Shown here: positions 7,272 through 13,928 of the stretch, piece by piece
How positions within the stretch are numbered: position 1 is the first letter of the stretch
How the letters are laid out: every line of letters begins with the position of its first letter
Assembly: GCA_036675505.1 (NCBI GenBank)
Contig: JAKFEW010000083.1
Location: 1 to 30,513, forward strand
DNA length: 30,513 bases
Reading direction: 5' to 3'
Source: JAKFEW01 sp036675505
GTDB lineage: Bacteria; Cyanobacteriota; Sericytochromatia; S15B-MN24; JAQBPE01
Made by a program: the position numbers and the translations under genes
The notes under the pieces: model-generated
What the model saw: only the letters and a program-made list of their open reading frames with translations
Databases searched by the model: none
What the model was told of the DNA's origin: nothing

Positions 7272-7278
7272 CTCCTTT
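7272..7278 (-). promoter_or_regulatory. Strong Shine-Dalgarno sequence without a start codon
   Basis: Minus-strand AAAGGAG is the best ribosome binding site in the neighbourhood. It precedes the coiled-coil frame, but the codons after it are GCG GTC CCG GCG GTT CAC, none of them a usual initiator. Confidence 0.5.
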
Positions 7279-7418
7279 AACTCCGCGAAGGTTGTATTAA
7301 GATCCTGCTTGGAGCATGTTGGATTTCACCTGGATCTGGCGAGATTTAACAGATTCCTAACACTGCCTCACACGTCTTTAATGGCGTTAATGCGAACCCG
7401 ATCGGGTATGAGGCGGCC

Positions 7419-7934
7419 ATGAGCCCTGAATCTGGCCCGAGCCCTGAATCCCGCCTGCCGAACTCCCGCGCGACGATCCTGGCCGCGGGCTTCAAGGGCC
7501 TGCACACGGTCGAGGCGATCCACTCAGGCCAGTTCGCGTCGATCGGCGACGTGCCGGGGATCTACGGGGTCTTCCGGCTCAGCGATCCGCACCCGCGCTT
7601 CTCGCTGAAGAGCGCGGCCGCGCGCTGGAAGGGCCAGGACCCCACGATCGGCGTGCCGGCCCTGCAGGCCGCCTGGCTGAACGAGGCCGCGCTGCTCTAC
7701 GTCGACAAGGGCGCGTCGCTGCGCACGCGCGTGCGCCAGCTCGTGGAGTTCGGGCACGGCAAGCAGGTGGCCCACTGGGGGGGCCGGGCGCTCTGGCAGC
7801 TCTCGGACGCCGACGACCTGGTGGTGGGCTGGCGCCCGGCGGAGAACCCGAAGGCGGCGGAGGCGGAGCTGCTCGCGGATTTCGCGGCTGTGTACGGCAC
7901 GCGACCCTGGGCGAACGCGCTGGACAAGGCGTAG
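7419..7934 (+). CDS. GIY-YIG-like domain protein with altered YIG motif
   Basis: The 171-residue product contains VPGIYGVFRLSD (GIY), ALLYVDKGASLRTRVRQL (position of YIG plus the conserved Arg), HWGGRALWQL, and AEAELLADFAAVYGTRPWAN (the conserved Glu and Asn region). This order matches a bacterial GIY-YIG-like family whose usual sequence is close to VYIGKAGSLRKRLRQ. Here YIG reads YVD. GIY-YIG proteins are mostly single-strand nickases or endonucleases; activity of this branch is unknown, and the changed Gly makes catalysis doubtful. The ATG at 7419 follows GAGG at 7410-7413. It is divergent from the helical protein gene across an AT-rich promoter region. Confidence 0.72.
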   Translation: MSPESGPSPESRLPNSRATILAAGFKGLHTVEAIHSGQFASIGDVPGIYGVFRLSDPHPRFSLKSAAARWKGQDPTIGVPALQAAWLNEAALLYVDKGASLRTRVRQLVEFGHGKQVAHWGGRALWQLSDADDLVVGWRPAENPKAAEAELLADFAAVYGTRPWANALDKA

Positions 7935-7962
7935 CGCGCGGGAGCGCCTCAGCCCGCGCGGC

Positions 7963-9078
7963 CTACTCCAGCGGGAAGATGCCGATCGCGTTGCTGACCA
8001 GCCGCTCCTGGCCCGCCGACAGGCGGTTCACAGGCTTGTCGCCGATCACCATGACCGTCGAGCCGCCGCCGTCGAGGTTGATCGCCTGCACGCAGCCCAG
8101 CTCGATCATCATGCGCGCGAGCTCGACGAGCGTGCAGCCCACCGAGTGCTTGGGCACGCGGCCGTCGACCGTGACCATGAGCGTGACGCCCGAGGGGGTG
8201 TAGCCGATCGCCGTGCGCGGCGCGCGGCCCGAGGCGATGTGGCTGCCGAAGCCTTCCTGCTTGGCCGTGACGTGCACCTTGCCGTTCTCGACGATCGTGG
8301 GGCCGCCGCCCACGGCGTAGCGCACGCCCTCCCAGACGCCCGAGAGCTGGGTGTAGACCAGCGCCCGGCTGCCCGGCTGCAACGACTCCATCACGCGCTT
8401 GAAGGCCTTGCCGTTGGCCGAGACCACGTAGCCGCCCTTGGGGATCGGCAGGTTGCCGTTGCTCGCCTCGATCACGGTGCCGCGCGCGTCGATCGCCGCC
8501 TCGTAGCGATAGGGGTTGATCTGCGTCGTGGTGGCCTTGCCGAAGTGGGCCGTGTAGAGCGTGATCTGGTTGGGCTTGGCGCGGCGGTTCACGCCCGCGA
8601 TCGCCATCTCGCGGCCGTCCTCGAGCAGCACGGCCGCGCGCACGCGCGCGTCGTCGATGAAGGGCGTGCCGTCGTAGCGGATGCCGAAGACCGAGCGGTT
8701 GTGCAGGCCCGAGCTCACGATCTGGCCGTCCTGCACGAGCAGGCCGGCCGGCTCGTTGTTCACGAAGTTGAAGAAGGAGCCGTTGATCGCGGCCACCGCG
8801 CCGAAGTTCTTCGCGATCTGGCTGACGCGCGCGCGAGAGAAGCCGCCGCCAGGCTTCTGGGCGAGCAGGCTCTTGATCGCGACGAAGCGCGGGTCGGCGC
8901 GCAGCACGTGCGCGACCATCGGGCCGGCTTTGGTCTGCCGCTTGAGGTACAGGTGCGACACGCCGGTGCCGAGCTGCCGGACCGCATGCGAAAGCGTGCC
9001 CTGGGCGGCGGCCTGGGAGGCCGGGAACGCGCCGAGGGCGAGGCTGAGACCGAGGGTGAAAGCAGCGAAGTGGCGCAT
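7963..9078 (-). CDS. Exported phosphodiester glycosidase family protein (NAGPA/DUF2233-like)
   Basis: The product has about 371 residues with a Sec signal (MRHFAAFTLGLSLALGAFPASQAAA). The NAGPA domain covers about residues 50-370. Its family landmarks are VAAINGSFFN, VGGGPTIVENGK, RTAIGYTPSGVTLMVTVDGR and CVQAINLDGGGSTVMV. The DGGGS loop and surrounding Asn/Asp are the catalytic region in the human uncovering enzyme NAGPA and in bacterial YjdB-like proteins, which hydrolyse sugar-phosphate diesters. It likely acts on envelope polysaccharide in the periplasm. The ATG at 9078 is preferred over the GTG two codons upstream; neither has a clear ribosome binding site. A well-spaced promoter lies at 9120-9148. 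Confidence 0.87.
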   Translation of the reverse strand: MRHFAAFTLGLSLALGAFPASQAAAQGTLSHAVRQLGTGVSHLYLKRQTKAGPMVAHVLRADPRFVAIKSLLAQKPGGGFSRARVSQIAKNFGAVAAINGSFFNFVNNEPAGLLVQDGQIVSSGLHNRSVFGIRYDGTPFIDDARVRAAVLLEDGREMAIAGVNRRAKPNQITLYTAHFGKATTTQINPYRYEAAIDARGTVIEASNGNLPIPKGGYVVSANGKAFKRVMESLQPGSRALVYTQLSGVWEGVRYAVGGGPTIVENGKVHVTAKQEGFGSHIASGRAPRTAIGYTPSGVTLMVTVDGRVPKHSVGCTLVELARMMIELGCVQAINLDGGGSTVMVIGDKPVNRLSAGQERLVSNAIGIFPLE

Positions 9079-9119
9079 GGGCACGGGGGGAAAGGCTCGC
9101 GAAGCGGGCCTGGACCTTA

Positions 9120-9148
9120 TCTATACCCATGATGCGCCGGCCTGGCAA
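9120..9148 (-). promoter_or_regulatory. Promoter of the phosphodiester glycosidase gene
   Basis: On the minus strand TTGCCA (plus 9143-9148) and TATAGA (plus 9120-9125) are separated by exactly 17 bp. The start is predicted near 9113, giving a leader of about 35 nt. Confidence 0.65.
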
Positions 9149-9189
9149 GCGGGGCTATGATCGCCAACACACGTTATGTTTCAGCCAGG

Positions 9190-9231
9190 CGATCCTTAAA
9201 TGATAATTACTCGGACCTTAAACGATCCTTA
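9190..9231 (+). repeat. Direct repeat CGATCCTTA in an AT-rich upstream region
   Basis: CGATCCTTA occurs at 9190-9198 and 9223-9231, 33 bp apart, with CTTAAA also at 9194 and 9217. The stretch 9185-9240 is far less GC-rich than its surroundings and probably holds the promoter and control sites of the gene at 9288. Confidence 0.45.
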
Positions 9232-9287
9232 GGGAAATTTTCGCAGCCTGCCGGCGATAAGAAGCTCGTCCCCGCCCCGAGGTCGCC

Positions 9288-9833
9288 ATGCCGTCCATCC
9301 GTCCCGCCGCCACCCTTCCCGCCACCGGTGGCTCCGACGCCCAGCAAGGCGCAGCGCTGTTGATGCGGGTCTTCGACCAGGCGCGCACCGAGAAGCGCTT
9401 CGACGACGAGCGCACGCTGCCGCCGGACGGCCTGCTGCACCGCGACGAGTTCCCGTCCGCGCGCTTCGGCGCGATCGACCGCCTCGAGAAGTCCGACGGC
9501 GCGATCAACGAGGCCGAGCTCACGGCCGCGCTGGCCAGGCTCACGGCGGCCGACCAGCGGCTCGTGATCGAGGAGGCGCGGGCCTCGACCGCCAGGCTCA
9601 CGGCCAAGGGCGGGGCCTTCATGAAGGCGTTCGCGGGCTTCGCCCTGGGCGGCGTCGGCATCGTGGCCGGCCTGCTGGCCGGCGGCCCGGTCGGCCTGGG
9701 GGTGCTGGCGCTCGGCGGCGCGAGCTTGCTCTTCGGCTTCGGCAGCGCGATCGCGACGATCATCGGCGCGGGCAAGGAAGGCAAGCGCCTCTTCGACGCC
9801 GTCGACGCGGCCCTCGGCCGCGCCGCGCTCTAG
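9288..9833 (+). CDS. Hypothetical protein with EF-hand-like motif and glycine-zipper membrane segments
   Basis: The 181-residue product has an N-terminal soluble part and a hydrophobic C-terminal half. At about residues 47-80 two degenerate calcium-loop-like patterns occur, PDGLLHRDEF and SDGAINEAEL; both end in the D-G-x-[IL]-x-x-x-E core but lack the first Asp. Residues 105-165 form two or more small-residue helices (GFALGGVGIVAGLLAGG, GLGVLALGGASLLFGFGSA) of the glycine-zipper type found in pore- or oligomer-forming membrane proteins. There is no N-terminal signal peptide. The ATG at 9288 follows GAGG at 9279. No known family is recognised. Confidence 0.65.
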   Translation: MPSIRPAATLPATGGSDAQQGAALLMRVFDQARTEKRFDDERTLPPDGLLHRDEFPSARFGAIDRLEKSDGAINEAELTAALARLTAADQRLVIEEARASTARLTAKGGAFMKAFAGFALGGVGIVAGLLAGGPVGLGVLALGGASLLFGFGSAIATIIGAGKEGKRLFDAVDAALGRAAL

Positions 9834-9863
9834 GCCTGCGGGTCGCCCGCGGGTTCCCCCGAA

Positions 9864-9892
9864 TTGACAGCGCACCGCGAGCCGCCTACGCT
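9864..9892 (+). promoter_or_regulatory. Near-consensus promoter of the copper-chaperone operon
   Basis: A perfect -35 TTGACA (9864-9869) is followed after exactly 17 bp by TACGCT (9887-9892). Transcription is predicted to start near 9899, 27 bases before the ATG at 9926. Confidence 0.7.
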
Positions 9893-9925
9893 GTGGGCGG
9901 CTTTCCGCTGTTCCGGAGGACGTCG

Positions 9926-10528
9926 ATGCGCACGCTGCTGGGCCTGGTGCTGATCCTGGGGGTCGGCTGCGGCGTGGCCGCCTGCGACCGCCAGGACGCG
10001 AAGCCCTATCCCCACGCGATCCTGACGCCCGAGCCTGCCCGCGAGGTGCCGGCCGTCGCGCTGGTGACGGGCGACGGCAAGCCCGCGCCGCGCGATCTCC
10101 TCACCGGCCACTGGACCTGGCTCTACTTCGGCTTCGCCAACTGCCCGGACGTCTGCCCGCTGGCGCTCGAGTACGCGGCCAGGGAGCACGCCAAGCTCAG
10201 GCACAAAGACCGGGTGAAGGTCGTCTTCGTCTCGGTGGACCCGGCGCGCGACCGCTCGCCCAAGCTCGCGCGCTTCGTGTCCTTCTACGACCCGGCCTTC
10301 GTGGGCGTGACCGGCGAGCGCGCCGCGATCGACCAGCTCGCCAAGGCCGTGGGCGCGACCTACGTGATCGACCCGCCCGCGAAGCCGGGCGGAGACTACA
10401 CAGTCAGCCACACCAACCTGGTCTTCGTCCTCGACCCTACCGGCAAGTGGGTCGCGAGTTACGTCCCCGGCGCCACGCCGGGCGCGATGACCGCGGACTT
10501 CGACCGCCTCACCCAGGAGAAACATTGA
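9926..10528 (+). CDS. SCO1/SenC family copper chaperone, lipoprotein
   Basis: From the ATG at 9926 the product has 200 residues. A lipoprotein signal ends VAAC (Cys20), so the thioredoxin-like domain is anchored facing the periplasm. Copper ligands are the CPDVC motif (Cys73, Cys77) and His162 in YTVSHTNLV, exactly as in SCO proteins. These deliver copper to, or reduce the cysteines of, the CuA centre of cytochrome c oxidase. A ribosome binding site CGGAGG lies just before the ATG. Its stop TGA overlaps the next start (TGATG), so it is translationally coupled to the PCuAC gene, a common partner in CuA assembly. Confidence 0.93.
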   Translation: MRTLLGLVLILGVGCGVAACDRQDAKPYPHAILTPEPAREVPAVALVTGDGKPAPRDLLTGHWTWLYFGFANCPDVCPLALEYAAREHAKLRHKDRVKVVFVSVDPARDRSPKLARFVSFYDPAFVGVTGERAAIDQLAKAVGATYVIDPPAKPGGDYTVSHTNLVFVLDPTGKWVASYVPGATPGAMTADFDRLTQEKH

Positions 10529-11025
10529 TGTCTCGTACGACCCGCTTCGCCGCCCTGCTCGCCATGGCCGGCACGCTCATGGCCGCCCCGGCGCTCGCCG
10601 TCACAGGCCCGGCCTGGACGATGGTGCGGACCGAGGACGCCTGGGTGCGCGAGGCGCCCCCGAGCGCTGCCGCGATGGCCGGCTACATGATCGTCGTGAA
10701 CCCGTCGAAGGAGACGCTCACGCTCGTCGGCGCGACCAGCCCGCAGTTCGGTGAGGTGCAGATGCACGAGATCGTGACCGAGCAGGGCATGACCCGCATG
10801 CAGGAGGTGAAGCAGCTCGTGGTGCCGCCGAAGGGCCGGCTCGCCTTCGCGCCGGGCAGCACCCACCTGATGTTGATGGCGCCGAAGCAGCCGCTCAAGG
10901 CGGGCGACCCCGTCGAGATCGTGCTGCGCTGGTCGCCCAAGGGCAAGACCACCGTGAAGACCAGCGTGCGGCCGCGCAACGCGCCGGCGGCCTCGCCGGC
11001 CGCCGGGGGGCACGACCACCACTAG
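10528..11025 (+). CDS. Periplasmic copper chaperone PCuAC
   Basis: The 165-residue product has a cleavable signal (MSRTTRFAALLAMAGTLMAAPALA) and a cupredoxin-like PCuAC domain. The defining ligand pattern H-x10-M-x21-H-x-M is exact: His80, Met91, His113, Met115. PCuAC proteins bind Cu(I) in the periplasm and pass it to SCO1 or directly to the CuA site of cytochrome oxidase subunit II. The C-terminus ends GGHDHH, an extra possible metal-binding tail. The start at 10528 overlaps the SCO1 stop by one base, with AGGAGA upstream. The two genes form one operon from the promoter at 9864-9892. Confidence 0.93.
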   Translation: MSRTTRFAALLAMAGTLMAAPALAVTGPAWTMVRTEDAWVREAPPSAAAMAGYMIVVNPSKETLTLVGATSPQFGEVQMHEIVTEQGMTRMQEVKQLVVPPKGRLAFAPGSTHLMLMAPKQPLKAGDPVEIVLRWSPKGKTTVKTSVRPRNAPAASPAAGGHDHH

Positions 11026-11041
11026 CCGATCAGGCGGCTAG
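11022..11041. terminator. Short inverted repeat across both convergent stop codons
   Basis: CTAGCCG (11022-11028) and CGGCTAG (11035-11041) are reverse complements with six bases between. Each arm contains the TAG stop of one of the two convergent genes. The stem is short and lacks a T-run, so termination strength is uncertain. Confidence 0.4.
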
Positions 11042-11529
11042 CGGTAGTTGATGAATTGCAGGTCCAGGTCGATGTCCGCGCCCTTGAGCTTGGCGATGAT
11101 CACCTGCAGGTCGTCGCGGTTCTTGCCCACCACGCGGATCTGATCGTCCTGGATCTGCGCGTTGACCTTGAGCTTGGTCTCCTTGATGAGGTTGATCACC
11201 TTCTTGGCGTGCTCCTTGTCGATGCCCTGCTTGAGGGTGACGACCTGGCGCACGTTGCCGCCGAGCGCCGACTCGATCTTGCCGTAGTCGAGGCTCTTGA
11301 GCGAGATCTCGCGCTTCACGAGCTTCGACTCGACGACGTCGACGAGGTTCTTGAGCTTCATCTCGTCGGGCGCCTTGAGCGTGATCGACTCCTTCTCGAG
11401 CGTGATCTCGGAGCCCGAGCCCTTCAGGTCGAAGCGCTGCTCGATCTCCTTCTGGGCCTGGTTGATGGCGTTGGTGGCTTCTTGCATATCCACCTTGCTG
11501 ACGATATCGAAAGACGCTTCTTTGGACAT
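11038..11529 (-). CDS. yajQ: YajQ family (UPF0234) nucleotide-binding protein
   Basis: The 163-residue product starts MSKEASFDIVSKVDMQE and keeps family landmarks: NAINQAQKEIEQRFDLKGSG, ALGGNVRQVVTLKQGIDKEHAKK, KVNAQIQDDQIRV and the C-terminal DLDLQFINYR. YajQ proteins have two ferredoxin-like domains and bind nucleic acid or nucleotides; in Xanthomonas and Pseudomonas a homologue binds cyclic di-GMP. The ATG at 11529 with GAGGAGG upstream is preferred over the longer open frame. The gene is convergent with the PCuAC gene, 12 bases apart. Confidence 0.92.
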   Translation of the reverse strand: MSKEASFDIVSKVDMQEATNAINQAQKEIEQRFDLKGSGSEITLEKESITLKAPDEMKLKNLVDVVESKLVKREISLKSLDYGKIESALGGNVRQVVTLKQGIDKEHAKKVINLIKETKLKVNAQIQDDQIRVVGKNRDDLQVIIAKLKGADIDLDLQFINYR

Positions 11530-11632
11530 AGGACCGGGCCTCCTCTGACGACGGTGCGGCATCCCGGGACGGGACGCCGCACATTATAGCGAATGTAGCG
11601 AATCGAGCGAGGGTCGGCCGCGCGATCGGGGG

Positions 11633-12868
11633 TCAGGCCGAGCGCGGCAGCTTGCCGCCGGCCGCCAGCGCTTGCAGCACCCCGGCCTCCATCTGCGCAG
11701 CGCGGCAGGCCCAGGCGTTGCCGCGGGCGATCGCCACGCGGGCGGCCACGCGCGCCGGCTCGACGTCCGCGAGCGCCGCGCGGCAGGCCGCGGCGAAGCC
11801 GCCCGGGCCGTCGCCCGCGTGCACCACGCCCTGGAACTCGCGCAGGTCCGCGAAGGGCGTGAGCGCGACCGGCAGGCCGGCCGCCAGGTACTCGTTGAGC
11901 TTGAGCGGGTAGATCGCGCGCGTCTGGGCGCTGTGCACGAAGGGGATCAGCCCGACGTCGCAGCCTTTCAGGAACGCCGGCAGCTCGCCGCGCTGCAGCA
12001 GGCCGCACAGGCGCACGTTGGGGCGCCTGGCGAGCCGCTCGGCGGCCTCGCGCCGCGAGGCCGCGACCGGACCCGCCAGCGCGAAGCGCCAGTCGGGGCG
12101 CACCTCGGCGAGCGCCTCGAGCAGCTCGAAATCGAAGCGTTCTTCCATGTGGCCCGCGAAGCCGAAGACCGGGCCGTCGCGGAAGCCGTCGAGGCAGGCG
12201 TGCGGCGTGAGCGCGGCGTCGCGGGCGCTCTCGAACAGCGCGACGTCGGCGCCGTTGGGCACGAAGTGGCAGCTCGGGTTGTAGGCCGCCTTGTCCTCGG
12301 CGAGCTGGCGGCTCGAGCAGAAGGTCAGGTGCGCGCGGGCGAGCAGCCGGCGCTCGATCTCGCCCGCGAAGCGCGAGGTGTCGGCCATCGCGGTGATCTC
12401 GTCGGTGCAGTGGTAGACCACGAGCTGCTCGTCGAGCGCGCCGATCAGGCTCTCGCTCGAGAGCACGTTGAACGAGATCCACAGGAGCGGGCGGGCCATT
12501 TCGAGCTTGCGGCAGGCCTCGCGCACGCCCGCCCGCAGCCGGCCCTGGTTGAAGGCGTAGGCCGCCTCGAAGAGCGTGCGATCGGTGAGCTTGCCCATCG
12601 GCACCACGGCGGGCGGCGTGTAGACCCAGAGGTTCGGCTCGATCGGGCGCGGGTTCTCGGCGAGGCCGGCCCAGGCGCCCAGCTTGCGGCGCATCGGCGC
12701 GCGCGCGAGGCCGCGCATGGCGGTCACGGGGTTGATCTGGTTGTCGACGAACAGCACGCGGTTGCGCAAGGCCAGCTCGCGCATGAGGTGGTGCCGGCTG
12801 GACGCGAAGGGGTGCTCCCAGTCCATGACCGAGACGCAGACGATGTCGAAGCCTTCGAGGCGTGCCAC
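11633..12868 (-). CDS. Glycosyltransferase, GT-B fold, family 1/4 type
   Basis: The 411-residue protein begins DIVCVSVMDWEHPFASSRHHLMRELALRNRVLFVDN, typical of GT-B transferases that act on surface polysaccharides (TuaH-like group). The C-terminal donor-binding domain shows VFGFAGHMEERFDFELLEALA, the NVRLCGLLQRGELPAFLKGCDVGLIPF region and IYPLKLNEYLAAGLPV, the E-x7-E-like nucleotide-sugar motif with the first Glu position replaced by a polar context. Probably cytoplasmic or peripheral membrane, transferring a nucleotide-activated sugar to a glycolipid or polysaccharide. The start is GTG at 12868 after GGAGG on the minus strand. It is divergent from the response regulator gene. Confidence 0.85.
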   Translation of the reverse strand: MARLEGFDIVCVSVMDWEHPFASSRHHLMRELALRNRVLFVDNQINPVTAMRGLARAPMRRKLGAWAGLAENPRPIEPNLWVYTPPAVVPMGKLTDRTLFEAAYAFNQGRLRAGVREACRKLEMARPLLWISFNVLSSESLIGALDEQLVVYHCTDEITAMADTSRFAGEIERRLLARAHLTFCSSRQLAEDKAAYNPSCHFVPNGADVALFESARDAALTPHACLDGFRDGPVFGFAGHMEERFDFELLEALAEVRPDWRFALAGPVAASRREAAERLARRPNVRLCGLLQRGELPAFLKGCDVGLIPFVHSAQTRAIYPLKLNEYLAAGLPVALTPFADLREFQGVVHAGDGPGGFAAACRAALADVEPARVAARVAIARGNAWACRAAQMEAGVLQALAAGGKLPRSA

Positions 12869-13048
12869 AGGGAGGCCCTCCGCTGGCGGGGTCGATCCAA
12901 CCGGATGCTACCGAAGTGCGTCCCACGCTCGCTTGGTCAGGTCCGCCGAACGCTTTCGTGCATCTCGCCCAGCGGGCAGCGGCGGGCTGGCAAGCTGAGG
13001 GTGCCCCAGCCCACGCCACGACGCGCCTCCGGGGTGTGATGGATTCCT

Positions 13049-13077
13049 TTGGCAACCTCTCGCGGCTGGGGTATACT
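13049..13077 (+). promoter_or_regulatory. Strong sigma-70-type promoter of the response regulator gene
   Basis: TTGGCA (13049-13054) and TATACT (13072-13077) are separated by exactly 17 bp. The start is predicted near 13084, giving a leader of about 56 nt. Confidence 0.75.
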
Positions 13078-13139
13078 GCTCACGGACCGCCAGCCAGGCG
13101 GCACCGCAGCCCGTCCCCCCCCAGGAAGCCCTAACGCGC

Positions 13140-13910
13140 ATGGCCAAACGAGTCCTGATCTGCGACGACGCAGGCTTCATGCGATCCTTGCTGAAGGACA
13201 TCCTCACCTCCGAGGGGTTCGAGATCGCAGGCGAGGCCGTGGACGGTGCGATGGGCGTTCAGATGTACCGCGAGCTGCGGCCGGATATGGTCACGATGGA
13301 CGTGAACATGCCGAAGCTCGACGGCCGCGACGCGCTCGAGGCGATCCTCAAGCACGACGCCTCGGCGCGCGTGATCATGGTGACCACGGCCGGCCAGGAC
13401 GACATCATCAAGCGCACGCTGCTCGCCGGCGCGCGCGACTTCATCATCAAGCCCTTCAAGAAGCACCAGGTCGTGACCACGATCCGCCGGGTGGTCAAGG
13501 ACAACGGCACGCCCCAGACCTTCATGGAAGAGCTGGTGGCCTGGCATGAGCTCGGCGAGATGCTGCTGCGCGCCGACCTGATCGTGCCGGAGGTGCTCGC
13601 CGCCGCGCGCGACCTCGTGAAGAAGGGCGAGGCGACCAACCTCTTCGAGGCGCTGAAAGACAGCGGCAGCGTGGACGAGCAGGACCTGAAAGATACGCTC
13701 GAGGCGGGCCACAAGGAGGTCTCGATGGCCTTCCTCATGATGAAGACCAAGGCTGTGAGCATGCAACAGCTGCGCACCGCGTTCGTCATGATGCGCAAGC
13801 AAGGCAAGAAGCTGGGCTTCACCCTGATGGACCTGGGCTTCGCGAGCAAGGACCAGGTGGCCGAGGCCTTGAAGCTCGTGCCGCCCAGCCGCTTCACCCA
13901 GGCGTTCTGA
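13140..13910 (+). CDS. Response regulator: CheY-like receiver plus C-terminal helical (MshEN-like) domain
   Basis: The 256-residue product has a receiver domain at residues 1-120 with acidic pocket Asp9/Asp10, phospho-acceptor Asp54 (VTMDVNMPKLDG), Thr82/83 and Lys104 (IIKPFKK). After a linker, residues 130-250 hold helical repeats of the kind seen at the N-terminus of GspE/PilB ATPases. One is LGEMLLRADLIVPEVLAAA; a second ends KLGFTLMDLGFASKDQVAEAL. In MshE that fold binds cyclic di-GMP; whether this one does is not known. There is no DNA-binding domain, so output is probably through protein contacts. The convergent histidine kinase gene ends two bases away and is the obvious candidate partner. 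The ATG at 13140 follows an AGGA. Confidence 0.88.
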   Translation: MAKRVLICDDAGFMRSLLKDILTSEGFEIAGEAVDGAMGVQMYRELRPDMVTMDVNMPKLDGRDALEAILKHDASARVIMVTTAGQDDIIKRTLLAGARDFIIKPFKKHQVVTTIRRVVKDNGTPQTFMEELVAWHELGEMLLRADLIVPEVLAAARDLVKKGEATNLFEALKDSGSVDEQDLKDTLEAGHKEVSMAFLMMKTKAVSMQQLRTAFVMMRKQGKKLGFTLMDLGFASKDQVAEALKLVPPSRFTQAF

Positions 13911-13928
13911 TTCAGCCAGGCGTTCTGA
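13893..13928. repeat. 18-bp tandem duplication spanning both convergent gene ends
   Basis: TTCACCCAGGCGTTCTGA (13893-13910) is followed at once by the same 18 bases with one C-to-G change (13911-13928). The first copy holds the response regulator's last codons and stop. The second holds, on the other strand, the kinase's last codons and stop (13912-13914). Confidence 0.9.

Noticed and set aside
8146..9132. Long plus-strand frame opposite the phosphodiester glycosidase gene
   Set aside because: Composition is Arg/Ala/His shadow type; the minus frame carries all NAGPA motifs and a promoter.
9217..9260. Sigma-28-like promoter (TAAA ... GCCGGCGATAA)
   Set aside because: The spacing between the two elements is about 26 bases, far from the required 11.
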